A DNA stretch of 55,776 nucleotides from positions 1 through 55,776 of the forward strand of contig DUEK01000009.1 of assembly GCA_011192155.1 (NCBI GenBank), in the 5' to 3' direction. Positions 31,402 through 40,400 of the stretch are shown here, in pieces; position 1 is the first letter of the stretch, and each line of letters begins with the position of its first letter. The position numbers and the translations under genes were made by a program. A model generated the notes under the pieces. That model was not told the DNA's origin, did no database searches, and saw nothing but the letters and a program-made list of their open reading frames with translations. Origin of the DNA: Thermoflexia bacterium. Lineage in GTDB: Bacteria > Chloroflexota > Anaerolineae > B4-G1.

Positions 31402-32376
31402 GGTACTCGAGTCGCGGCTACAGCGCGCAGCGCCCCAAAGCCCCAGAGTCAAGGTTTTTTTAGCGCGCACAAGCCCTGGGTTAGATTGAGACGGCCAAAT
31501 GCAGGACCTTCCGCTCTTGCCAATACAGCCCCAGCCGTTATTGAGCGCCAATGTCTCGAGTGCCGCGAGGCCATCGGCTGTTTCTCGGCTCCAATGCATA
31601 CCTTCAGCAACGAAGAATACGCGGACCAGTGATAGGGCGTTAGCGGGATAAGGAGTGATGAAAAGGGGGATGATTGAGACCGAGGCGTGCAGGATTATAT
31701 CCGGCGGGGAGCATATCAAGCCGACTGGATGGGCAGGGGTAGGCTCAGCAATTCCCGTTATGGGGGGAAAATATTCAGATGTAGCCGCGATTTCCAAATC
31801 GCGGCTGTTTTTCCGCGTAAAGCGCCCTGCGCGATTGCGAAATCGCGGCTACGACCTGACTTTTCCCCCCATAACGGGAATTGCTGGCGACTGAACAGCA
31901 CGTTCGCCGTGTTGCCGCGGTGACAGGTCTCCACACTAAATAACGTCTGGAACTTGGCTTCAGAAGGCCCGTTGCTGCGAAGCAAGTTGTTGATCTGTCG
32001 GCGAGACCCCAGGAACTATGAAGGTGTTGATGAGCGCCAGTTGTTCCTGTTCGTGCTGATCCAGCGCCTGAGCGGGCGCAGAGGGGGGTTCGTGCGGGTA
32101 AAGCAGCGTTTTTCGACATAGCCATCACCTCCAATAGGGTCAGGCCCCAATTGGCGGATTTGTGCGAAAAAGCCGCGACGTGGATTTCAAGGTTCAGGAC
32201 AATTCCAAGTTGGATTGTGTGGTCGAGGCCAGTATTCTCACTAAACAAGGCCTCAAGAGCCATCCGGACCAGGAAACTGCTCGATACAGAGCGAATCTTG
32301 TGCGAAAAATTGGACGTTCTTCATTGCTGCGTTCAACAACTCAGTCGCGTATCGCGCCGAGCGAGAGGTTGTACTT
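31402..32376. other. Degraded mobile-DNA region without an intact gene
   Basis: On the minus strand at about 31480-31690 a broken reading gives GMHWSRETADGLAALETLAL, resembling the C-terminal end of ISKra4-type transposases (GMxWSREGA). On the plus strand at about 31920-32120 another reading (LLICRRDPRNYEGVDERQLF) looks like a different transposase fragment but is not assignable. A family-3 element lies between them (31746-31886). From 32150 to 32390 an open stretch has no recognisable protein. All parts look decayed. Confidence 0.55.
31746..31886. mobile_element. Family-3 palindromic element, copy B (long variant)
   Basis: 141 bp with near-perfect termini CAGCAATTCCCGTTATGGGG / CCCCATAACGGGAATTGCTG. 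The interior has repeated TAGCCGCGATTTCCAAATCGCGGCT and GCGATTGCGAAATCGCGGCTA. It is 20 bp longer than the other two copies and retains both full termini. No target duplication is seen. Confidence 0.8.
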
Positions 32377-32994
32377 TTACGCTTTCTGAGCCGCCACCGT
32401 GACCTCTCCGAAATTCTCGGGAAATTTACCCTTGATGTCCTTGTAGAAATCTCGAATGATCGCCACGTCCGCTTCGATATCGCCGCTGGGCATCAGCGTG
32501 GGGCCAAAGCCGGCAGTTTTATGCTCAAAGTCTATGAACCCAAACACGAGCGGCACATTGGCTTCCAGAGCAATGTAGTAGAAGCCGGTCTTCCAACGGT
32601 CCGTTCTCTTGCGCGTGCCTTCGGGGGGAATAGCCAGGACCATTCTCTCGTTGTGCTGAAAGGCTCGAACGGCCTGCTCCACCACGTTGCTGCGAGAGCT
32701 GCGGTCAATCGGTATGCCGCCCATGCGCCTGTAAAACGGTCCCAAATGCCCGCGGAATATACTATCCTTGCCCATCCACACGCACCTGATCTTGAAGGCA
32801 AAATCGAGCGCCAGCATGATCATAAAGTCCCAGTTCGACGTGTGCGGGGCGGCAATCAAGACATATTTGGGCATGTCTGGCGGCTCCCCGGCAATCCGCC
32901 AGCCCATAGCCCTCATGACGAACCTAGCGAGCCAAGAGGAGAACGAGCTTACTTCCCTTCTTCTATTCAGCACTGCCTCAATCGTATCACTCAT
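32377..32994 (-). CDS. 1-acyl-sn-glycerol-3-phosphate acyltransferase-like protein (PlsC family)
   Basis: About 205 residues. The acyltransferase core has the catalytic APHTSNWDF (H-x4-D) motif, the FYRRMGGIPIDRSSRSN acceptor-binding block and the IPPEGTRKRTDRWKTGFYYIA block. It would acylate lysophosphatidate or a related lipid at the membrane. The version with SNWD and EGTRKRTDRWK is the short bacterial type found outside classical PlsC operons. The start is taken as ATG 32994 (MSDTIEAVL); an in-frame ATG at 33021 is possible. Its 5' neighbour on the same strand is the sensor kinase, about 80 bp away, so cotranscription with the two-component genes is possible. Confidence 0.85.
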   Translation of the reverse strand: MSDTIEAVLNRRREVSSFSSWLARFVMRAMGWRIAGEPPDMPKYVLIAAPHTSNWDFMIMLALDFAFKIRCVWMGKDSIFRGHLGPFYRRMGGIPIDRSSRSNVVEQAVRAFQHNERMVLAIPPEGTRKRTDRWKTGFYYIALEANVPLVFGFIDFEHKTAGFGPTLMPSGDIEADVAIIRDFYKDIKGKFPENFGEVTVAAQKA

Positions 32995-33074
32995 TTTAGT
33001 GTTTTCTCTCACCGTCAACATTGTAGACCGGATTGACCCGGCCCTCTCACGCGCAGCATGTCATTTCCACTTGC

Positions 33075-34271
33075 CTACTTGTCGCCGGGCCATCCATCCG
33101 CCGGCAACTCGACGGTAAACGTCGTTCCCTGGCCCAATTCGCTCTCGACGCGGATAGCGCCGCCGTGAGCGTGCACCAATTGCCGGGCGATGGCCAGCCC
33201 CAGCCCGCTCCCGGTTCCGCCAGCGTGGGCGCTAATTCGCGCGCGGGCGCGGTCGCCGCGCCAGAAGCGGTCAAAGACGTAGGGCAAATCCTCGGCCGGG
33301 ATGCCGTCTCCGGTATCGCGCACCAGGATGCGAACGCCGCCTTCCAGCGGTTGCGCCCGCAGCGTGATCGAGCCGCCGGACGGCGTGTGGCGCAGCGCGT
33401 TGGCCGTCAGATTGCCAAGCACCTGATCCAATCGCCCCGCGTCGCCGGTGATGGTGGGTAGATGGCCCTCAATCTCGATGCGCAGATCAATGCCCGCCGC
33501 CTCGGCCTGGCCGCTAAAGCTGGTGGATAGGTCGGCCAGCAGTTCGGCCACATCCACCGCCTCCCACATCAGCGGCAACTGGCCGGCCTCTGCCAGCGAG
33601 AGCGTCCGCAAATCGTCCACCAGCCGCGCCAGTAGGCGGGTCTCGTCCAGCGTGGCTGCGACGTGTTCAGGGGTCGGCTCGTATACGTCATCGAGGATGC
33701 CCTCCAAATTGCCCTGGATGATGTGCAGCGGCGTGCGTAGTTCGTGGGCCACGTCGGCGGTGAGGTTGCGGCGTCGCTGGTCGGCGCGTTCCAGTTCCTC
33801 GGTCATGCGGTTAAAGGACTCGGCCAGTCGTCCAAACTCGCGGGGGCCGTGTTCCGGCGCCGGCACGCGCACGCTCAGGTCGCCCTCGGCCACCCCATCG
33901 GCGGCGGCCATGACATCAGCCAACGGAGTGGCAATGTCGCGAAAGGCCCGCATAGCCAAGACCCCCGCCAGCAGCGGCAATACCAGTGATAGGCCACAGC
34001 CCCCGACCCACACCATCACCGCCATGCGCCCGCCGCCTTCAAACAATTGCGAGAGCAGAAAGGCAAAGGCCGCCATGCCGCCCAGCACCAGCAAGACCAT
34101 AAAGCCAAAGACCCCGGCGAAGCGCATAAAGAGTATCCCGCGCTTGCGTCGCTCTCCTCGCGCCCACGGGGGAAATCCGCGCTCGTGAGGATGCTTCCAA
34201 GTCCCCCGCCAATCTTGGCGGTGTCTCCAGGGTCTATGGCGTTGCCGATGCTCTTTGTTTTTCAAAGTCAT
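33075..34271 (-). CDS. Two-component sensor histidine kinase with HAMP domain (BaeS/CpxA-like)
   Basis: 398 residues. A basic N-terminal extension is followed by two closely spaced membrane helices (FAGVFGFMVLLVLGGMAAFAFLLSQ and MAVMVWVGGCGLSLVLPLLAGVLA) with almost no external loop. HAMP lies at about 110-165. HisKA has DVAHELRTPLHIIQGNLEG, then HATPase NALRHTPSGG, DTGDGIP, DRFWRGDRAR and GTGSGLGLAI. The tiny external loop argues for membrane-internal or envelope-stress sensing. It overlaps the response regulator stop by 4 bp, so they form one operon. The N-terminal 45 residues may be overannotated. Confidence 0.9.
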   Translation of the reverse strand: MTLKNKEHRQRHRPWRHRQDWRGTWKHPHERGFPPWARGERRKRGILFMRFAGVFGFMVLLVLGGMAAFAFLLSQLFEGGGRMAVMVWVGGCGLSLVLPLLAGVLAMRAFRDIATPLADVMAAADGVAEGDLSVRVPAPEHGPREFGRLAESFNRMTEELERADQRRRNLTADVAHELRTPLHIIQGNLEGILDDVYEPTPEHVAATLDETRLLARLVDDLRTLSLAEAGQLPLMWEAVDVAELLADLSTSFSGQAEAAGIDLRIEIEGHLPTITGDAGRLDQVLGNLTANALRHTPSGGSITLRAQPLEGGVRILVRDTGDGIPAEDLPYVFDRFWRGDRARARISAHAGGTGSGLGLAIARQLVHAHGGAIRVESELGQGTTFTVELPADGWPGDK

Positions 34272-34954
34272 GCCTCGTCGGTAAAACGGTATCCGACCCC
34301 ATAGACGGTGAGCGTATAGTGCGGTTCGGCGGGATCAGGCTCTAGCTTGCGGCGCAGGTTTTTGATGTGGGCGTCTATGCTACGGTCATAGCCCTCGTAG
34401 GCCACGCCGTGCAGCCGGTCCAAGAGTTGCGCGCGGGTGAAGGTCTGCCCCGGATGTTGGGCCAGGACGGCGAGCAGGTTGAACTCGCTGCGGGTGAGGC
34501 GAACCGGCTTCCCGGCGCGGGTGACGCGGCGGCCGTGCAGATCAATCTCCAGGTCTCCGGCGCGGATGAGGCCCGGCGTGCGGACGCCGCCGCGCACGCG
34601 CCTGAGCACGGCCCGCGCGCGGGCCGCCAGTTCGCGCGGCGAGAATGGCTTGGTGATGTAATCGTCCGCGCCCAGTTCCAGCCCGATCAGCCGGTCGGTC
34701 TCGTCTACGCGGGCGGTGAGCATGATGATCGGCACGTCCGACTCGCGCCGCAGCGCCCGGCAGACGTCTAACCCATCCATCTCTGGCAGGTTCAGATCAA
34801 GTACGATCAGGTCAGGCCGCTCGTGGCGCGCCCGGGCCAGCGCCGTCGTTCCGTCGCCGGCTGTGACGACGCGGAACCCGCCGTGCTCCAGGTAGTCGCG
34901 CGCCTGTTTGACGATTTTCGGCTCGTCGTCTACGACCAGTATCATTTCATTCAT
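34268..34954 (-). CDS. OmpR/PhoB-family response regulator
   Basis: 228 residues. Receiver: ILVVDDEPKIV, phospho-acceptor D in DLIVLDLNLPEMDG, the Thr switch in IIMLTARVDE and Lys in YITKPFSP. Winged-helix output: SEFNLLAVLAQHPGQTFTRAQLLDRLHG and RSIDAHIKNLRRKLEPDP. It binds DNA and regulates genes in response to the adjoining kinase. A possible promoter on the minus strand (TTGACA at 34986-34991, AATAAT at 34964-34969) would start transcription only a few bases before the ATG. It is the only intact DNA-binding response regulator in the window. Confidence 0.93.
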   Translation of the reverse strand: MNEMILVVDDEPKIVKQARDYLEHGGFRVVTAGDGTTALARARHERPDLIVLDLNLPEMDGLDVCRALRRESDVPIIMLTARVDETDRLIGLELGADDYITKPFSPRELAARARAVLRRVRGGVRTPGLIRAGDLEIDLHGRRVTRAGKPVRLTRSEFNLLAVLAQHPGQTFTRAQLLDRLHGVAYEGYDRSIDAHIKNLRRKLEPDPAEPHYTLTVYGVGYRFTDEA

Positions 34955-35044
34955 GGCCTGTCCATTATTGTTGATTTCAGGAATGTGTCAAGTCGCCGGG
35001 CGGAGCGAGGCATGAGAGAAAAGCCGCTAATTGGGTACGCCAAT

Positions 35045-35073
35045 TTGTAAAGTCACATAGCCTGTGTTATAAT
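35045..35073 (+). promoter_or_regulatory. Predicted sigma-70 promoter upstream of the hypothetical-serS genes
   Basis: TTGTAA (35045-35050), a 17-bp spacer and TATAAT (35068-35073). About 60 bp before the ATG of the membrane-anchored protein gene. Confidence 0.5.
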
Positions 35074-35133
35074 CTCTCGCAAGTACCCCGCCCGCTCTGG
35101 AAATGGGCGGGGCTAGCTGTGAGGAGACAAAAA

Positions 35134-35583
35134 ATGGAAAACTCGGGAATAACTTGGATAGCGGGGGGCGCGGCTGTTTTGGCCGCGATTGTGATCTATG
35201 TGTTCTTCTTCTTGCGCGCGCGCAAAGTCAACCTCACCCGTCCCGAATCGCCGGATCAAAAGCCAGAGTGGATGGGAACCACACCTCCTCCAGAGACGGT
35301 GGCCGCGGCCCAGGTGGATGGCGAGGGCATCGGTCTCTACGATCACGATGCTGGCGAGCGTTTGGCCGCCCCTTTTGCCGAGCAGATCGAGGACATCATC
35401 CGGGCGCGCCTCAGCGCCGACCCCGCTCTGGCGGCGATAGACGTGGACCTGGGCACAGCGCCCGACGGGGGGCTAGAAATCTGGGTGGACGGCGCGCGGT
35501 ACACCGACATCAACGCTCTCCCCGACGAGCGACTGCGTCAGGTTTTCCGTCAGGCCATTGAGGAGTGGGACGCCAGAGAATAG
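35134..35583 (+). CDS. Membrane-anchored hypothetical protein
   Basis: 149 residues. One N-terminal helix (ITWIAGGAAVLAAIVIYVFFFL) is followed by a positively charged stop-transfer segment. The soluble domain (about 60-149) contains IEDIIRARLSADPALAAIDVDLGTAPDGGLEIWVDGARY. The orientation is probably soluble domain inside, since RARKVN follows the helix. No family recognised. The start ATG 35134 has GAGGAGA at good distance. It is 20 bp upstream of serS and probably shares its transcript. Confidence 0.7.
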   Translation: MENSGITWIAGGAAVLAAIVIYVFFFLRARKVNLTRPESPDQKPEWMGTTPPPETVAAAQVDGEGIGLYDHDAGERLAAPFAEQIEDIIRARLSADPALAAIDVDLGTAPDGGLEIWVDGARYTDINALPDERLRQVFRQAIEEWDARE

Positions 35584-35603
35584 GAGCGTAAACAGGACAA
35601 ATT

Positions 35604-36887
35604 ATGCTTGATATTGCATTTATTCGTGAACGGACAGAACAAGTCAAAGAGGCGCTAGAGAGCCGCAACGCGGACCCGCTCCAGGTAGATACCACCCTGG
35701 AGTTGGACGCCCGGCGGCGCGAAATACTCACACAAGTCGAATCGCTCAAGGCTGAACGCAACCGCGTCTCTAAAAAGATCGGGCGGCTTGGGGATCAGGT
35801 CGAGCGGGAGCGTCTCATCGCCGAGATGCGTGAGGTGGGAAGCCGCATTGACGAGTATGATGAGGAATTGCGCCGGGTCGCATCTGAACTCGAGGCGACG
35901 ATGCTGGCGCTCCCCAACCTGCCGCACGCCAGCGTCCCCGCCGGCCCAGACGAGACGCACAACCCCGTTCTGCGAGAGTGGGGGGAACGGCGGGAATTTG
36001 ATTTTGAGCCGGCGCCCCATTGGGACCTGGGGCCGGAACTGGGCATCATTGACTTTGAGCGGGGCGTAAAGCTCTCTGGCAGCCGTTTCTACATCTTGCG
36101 CGGTGCTGGGGCGCGTTTGCAGCGGGCGCTCATCGCCTGGATGTTGGACGTGCACACCAGGGAGCACGCGTACACCGAGATTTACTCCCCTTTCGTGGTC
36201 AAAGAAGAATGTATGTGGGGCGCGGGAGAGCTTCCCAAATTCGTTGATAACATCTATCACGACGTCGAGGATGACGTGTGGCTCGTCCCCACGGCCGAGG
36301 TGCCCCTGACCAACCTGCATCGGGGCGAGATTCTCAAATCTGACGAACTGCCCATCCGTTATGTTGCCTACACTGCCTGTTTCCGCCGCGAAAAGATGAG
36401 CGCCGGACGCGATGTGCGCGGCATCAAGCGCGGGCACCAGTTCGACAAGGTAGAGATGTACAAGCTCACTACCCCGGAAACCAGTTACGACGAGTTGGAG
36501 GCGCTGCTCGAGGATGCACTGGACATCTGCCGCCGCCTAAATATCCCCCTGCGCGTGCTAGAGCTTTGCACAGGCGACCTGGGATTCCACGCGACCAAGA
36601 CCTATGACATTGAGATGTGGGCGCCGGGCTGCGACGAATGGTTGGAAGTGAGCAGTCTGAGCAACTGCGAGGACTATCAGGCGCGGCGGGCCGGCATCCG
36701 CTACCGACCAGAGCCAGGGGCCAAACCGCGCTTTGTGCATACACTCAACGGCTCCGGGCTGGCCTTGCCCAGGGTGTTGATCGCGGTTATGGAGAATTAC
36801 CAGCAGGCAGATGGCAGCATCGTGGTGCCAGAGGTGTTGCGTCCGTGGATGGGGGGCGTGGACGTCATCGGCGGGCAGGCGGATTGA
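35604..36887 (+). CDS. serS: Seryl-tRNA synthetase
   Basis: A 427-residue class II aminoacyl-tRNA synthetase that charges tRNA-Ser. The N-terminal two-helix coiled coil (about 25-105) binds the long variable arm of tRNA-Ser. Motif 2 is [25 protein letters not shown] and motif 3 is [20 protein letters not shown], with the serine-binding [10 protein letters not shown] nearby. Length and order are standard. Its stop codon overlaps the -35 box of the promoter for tRNA-Ser(UGA), and a second tRNA-Ser follows. The synthetase is therefore next to both of its substrates. Confidence 0.96.
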   Translation: MLDIAFIRERTEQVKEALESRNADPLQVDTTLELDARRREILTQVESLKAERNRVSKKIGRLGDQVERERLIAEMREVGSRIDEYDEELRRVASELEATMLALPNLPHASVPAGPDETHNPVLREWGERREFDFEPAPHWDLGPELGIIDFERGVKLSGSRFYILRGAGARLQRALIAWMLDVHTREHAYTEIYSPFVVKEECMWGAGELPKFVDNIYHDVEDDVWLVPTAEVPLTNLHRGEILKSDELPIRYVAYTACFRREKMSAGRDVRGIKRGHQFDKVEMYKLTTPETSYDELEALLEDALDICRRLNIPLRVLELCTGDLGFHATKTYDIEMWAPGCDEWLEVSSLSNCEDYQARRAGIRYRPEPGAKPRFVHTLNGSGLALPRVLIAVMENYQQADGSIVVPEVLRPWMGGVDVIGGQAD

Positions 36888-36912
36888 CAGTTGCCCGCTG
36901 GCGTGGTAGAAT
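36884..36912 (+). promoter_or_regulatory. Predicted sigma-70 promoter of tRNA-Ser(UGA)
   Basis: A perfect TTGACA (36884-36889), 17-bp spacer and TAGAAT (36907-36912). The -35 box overlaps the serS stop codon. The tRNA begins 33 bp after the -10 box. Confidence 0.65.
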
Positions 36913-36944
36913 TTAAAACGTTAGGGAGAGCCGTCCCTATGATT

Positions 36945-37031
36945 GGAGAGGTGGCCGAGTGGACGATGGCGACGGTCTTGAAAACCGTTGTGGCTGCAAA
37001 GTCACCGTGGGTTCGAATCCCTCCCTCTCCG
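36945..37031 (+). tRNA. tRNA-Ser(UGA)
   Basis: 87 nt. Acceptor stem GGAGAGG/CCTCTCC, discriminator G. The anticodon arm ACGGT-CTTGAAA-ACCGT gives anticodon UGA. A long class II variable arm and a GGTTCGAATCC T-arm are present. No CCA is encoded. Confidence 0.95.
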
Positions 37032-37037
37032 CCTGAG

Positions 37038-37185
37038 AGCGTGTTTTAAAAGTGTTTGCGCCTAGACCTCGGAGGTCTCCAGAAGTAGTTTCGCGTGATA
37101 AAATGGCGACAAACCCGACATTTTGACCCTGAAAAAGCACTGGTGAGACCTCCGAGGTCTAGAAATTTGACTTTCAAAACACGCT
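37038..37185 (-). mobile_element. Family-2 MITE-like element, copy B (inverse of copy A)
   Basis: 148 bp, reverse complement of the element at 28786-28933 with very few differences. Direct flanking CTGAG (37033-37037, 37186-37190) is a 5-bp target duplication. It is inserted 6 bp after tRNA-Ser(UGA) and before tRNA-Ser(GCU). Confidence 0.9.
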
Positions 37186-37223
37186 CTGAGGCCGGAAATG
37201 AGAACAACTGAATAGTGATACTC

Positions 37224-37313
37224 GGGGAGGTGCCAGAGTGGCTGATTGGGACCGCCTGCTAAGCGGTTGTGGGGTTAATAGCTCCACCCAGGGTTCGAAT
37301 CCCTGCCTCCCCG
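37224..37313 (+). tRNA. tRNA-Ser(GCU)
   Basis: 90 nt. Acceptor GGGGAGG/CCTCCCC, discriminator G. The anticodon arm ACCGC-CTGCTAA-GCGGT gives GCU. A long variable arm is present. Followed by CCTTTTT, possibly the terminator tail. Confidence 0.95.
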
Positions 37314-37328
37314 CCTTTTTATTAGCGC

Positions 37329-37404
37329 GCCCTCGTGGCTCAATGGATAGAGCGTCTGGTTGCGGACCAGAAGGTTACAGGTTCAACTCCTGTCGAGGGT
37401 ACCA
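37329..37404 (+). tRNA. tRNA-Arg(GCG) with encoded CCA
   Basis: 76 nt including CCA. Acceptor GCCCTCG pairs with CGAGGGT (G-U at the end), discriminator A. The anticodon arm TCTGG-TTGCGGA-CCAGA gives anticodon GCG, reading CGC/CGU. Most bacteria instead use an ACG anticodon converted to inosine for these codons. T-arm ACAGG-TTCAACT-CCTGT. Confidence 0.9.
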
Positions 37405-37454
37405 TCACAGGTCGATAGGCAACTGGAGGTTGCACACTATCCGGCCTGCTTTTT

Positions 37455-40400
37455 TTATTCGGCGAACGGCAGCCAGACGGTAAAGGCGCTGCCCGAACCT
37501 TGCTTACTCTCCACCGTCACCCGCCCGCCGTGCAGTTCCACGATCTCTTTGACGATGGATAGCCCCAGGCCGGTTCCCGATAGTTGCATATCCCGGGGCT
37601 CCGTGCCGCGAAAGAAACGCTCAAAGATGTGCGGCAGTTCGTCCTCTGGGATGCCCATTCCTGTATCCGCCACTGTCACGGTGGCCCACGCGCGTCTCTG
37701 CGCTTTTTGCTCGCCGGTGGAGAGCGTCACTTTTCCACCCTGCGGCGTGAAGCGGATCCCGTTCTGCACCAAGTTGACCAGCGCCTGTGTTATCCGGTTC
37801 GAATCAACCAATGCCACAGGCCCCGGCTCCGCCGGCCGATATTCCAGCGCCAGACCTCGTTCCTGGGCCTGCTCCCGGTGGCTAGCGACGACGGACTCGG
37901 CCAGTTCGTTGAGGGAAGTTGGGCCGGGCTTAATTTCTAGCCGGCCGGAATCCACGCGCGAAATCTCTAAAATGTCCTCGACTAGTCGCGCCAGACGCTC
38001 CGCTTCCTGCGCCAGCGTGTCTAGGTATTGCTCCCATTTGTCTGACCGCTGCCGCATCAGGTGGGCGTATAGCTTGACAGTCGTGATTGGCGTGCGCAGT
38101 TCGTGGGATATATTGGTGATGAAACGGCTCTTCATCCTGTCCAACGACTTGAGGTGGCTGACATCGTGGATGGCGATCACGGCGGCTGCTTCCTCCAGTC
38201 CCGACCCCGAGATGGGAGCGGCTTTCACCTCCAGGTCCAGGCCCGTCAGTTCCAGCAGTTCGGCCGGCTGTTCCTCTGTCTGCGCCGCCGCGCTGCGCAC
38301 TACCTCCCGCAGCCGGGCCGCCTCCTCCGGCGCTAGGGTCTGGGTGAGCCACGCCTGCGCCACCGGGTTGGCCTGGATGACGTCACCGTCGCTATTGGCG
38401 ACGACGATGCCATCGGTGGCGCTGCGCAGGATCGCGTCCGAGTGGGCGCGCTCGACCGCGAGTTGCGCCGTTCGCTCCTGCACCCGCTGCTCCAACTGCT
38501 CGGCATAGCCGGTGATCTCTTCGTACAACCGCGCGTTCTCGATCGCCACGGCGATCTGGTCGGCCAGGGTTTCCAGAACCAGCACGTCGTTCTCGTCAAA
38601 GGCATCGCGTTGCGGGCTTTGGACGTCCAGCACGCCCACGACCTCTCTGCCTACTCCGATAGGCGCGCACAGCTCGGAGCGGGTCGGCACCACGTCGGGG
38701 TAGAGGTTGACGTAGCGCGGATCGGCGTCCACGTCGTTGGCCAGCAGGGTCTCGTTGTGGAGGCCCGTCCAGCCGACTATGCCTTGTCCCAGCTTTAGCC
38801 GGTGGTCGGGCGGGAACAGGTGAACGAAATCGCCGGCCCTGGTCCTCATCATTATCTCACCCTGCTCGCGGTCCACGGTGAAAATAGCCACGTGATGGTA
38901 GCCAAAGCTTTCTTGCACCAGACGGGCGGCTCTTTCTAACACACTCTCCAAGCCTAGCGCGGCGGCGATCTTTTCGGCGATGTCGTTGATGAGCGCCAAC
39001 TGGGTGGCTCGCCGTTGCGTCTCCTCGAACAAGTAGGCGTTCTGCAGGGCGGTGGCCGTCTGGCTGGCGACAGAGAGCAGCAGGTCCCGGTCGTGCTCGC
39101 CGTAGGCGGGGGAACCGGCGTGGCTCTGGATGGCGGCCATCATCCCCAGCACCCGGTCTCCGACGATCAGCGGCGCCCCCACCCAGGAAAAAGCGGGCCG
39201 CCGGCCTAGCTCGATTCCCATCTCTTCCAACATCTCGGGCAGATTCTCCTGGATGAGCAGCGGGGCGCGGGTGTGGATGACGTGCTCGGCGAGTCCCTGG
39301 CCGGCCCGGCGGGTGACGTAAGGCTTTTGAATCTCTCCATCTATGACGTCGAGGGCAAACGCGATCTCCTCCTTGTCCGGCTGGTAGAGCACGATGTAAA
39401 AATCGGTGGTATCCATCAGGCGAGAGACGCCCCGGTAGGCTTCTTCCAGCACGTGAGCCACGTCGAGGCGGGCGGTGAGAGCTTGGCTCAGTTTGTTCAG
39501 CACGGCCAGTTCCTCGGCGCGGGCGCGGGTATCTTGGAGCAAGCGGGCGTTTTCGATGGCGGCGCCGATTTGCGTGCTCAAGGTCTCCATAGCGGCCATG
39601 TCCATCTCGTCGAAGGCGTCGAGTTCGTCACTTTGGATGTCGAGCACGCCGATGATCCTCTCGCCGCTCTGTATCGGCACTGCGAGTTCCGACCGGGTCT
39701 CCTCCTGCGCCTTGCGCACAAAGTGCGGGTGCTGGCTGACGTCACCGCTGACCTGAGTTTCGCCGGTCGCTGCCGCGCGCCCGATCATGCCCTCCCCGAC
39801 GGCCAGCCAGAGACCATCGGGAAAGACGTCGGCGTAGCCTCCGGCGATGGATTGCATGGTCAGGCGCTCACACTCCTCGTCGAGCAGCAACAGCATCACG
39901 CCATAGTAGCCAAAGGCGTCTTGAACGGCGACCACGATTTCGGAGAGCAGCGTGTCCAACTCCAACTCGCCGCTCACGCGCTGGCCCACCTCGTAGATCA
40001 GCGCAGCTTGAGTTGCCCGCCGCCGCGCCTCCTCCTCCGCCCGCTTGCGCTCGGTAACGTCCAGGTATATGCCCAAGAAAGCCCGTTCACCTTGAACCTC
40101 AACCTCTGTTACGGTAGCCCGTGCCCAACGAGTTTCTCCATCCTTGCGAATGAAACGGTGTTCATAGCTATCAGGCACAACCTTGCCAGCCTGACGATCT
40201 TTGTATCTCTGGGCTATCATCTCATGATCGTCTGGATGGACCAAGTCATATATTTCGTCAGGTGTAAACTCTAATAACTCATCGGTTGAATAACCTACCA
40301 TATCCGCAAAGCTTTGATTGGCAAGAACGTACTTATCGCCCTGCCGTACTACGATCCCTTGGGGTGATCTCTCAACAAGCTCTCGATACCTCTCTTCGCT

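Noticed and set aside
32151-32402. 75-83-codon plus-strand frames before the acyltransferase
   Set aside because: No family resemblance, overlap with decayed mobile DNA and opposite to the acyltransferase end; kept only as part of the degraded region.
37238-37483. Short frames across the tRNA-Ser and tRNA-Arg genes
   Set aside because: They translate tRNA sequence; the cloverleaf evidence is decisive.
39273-40274. A 333-codon plus-strand frame opposite the large kinase
   Set aside because: Antisense shadow of GAF and PAS domains; no ribosome-binding site and no recognisable domain.
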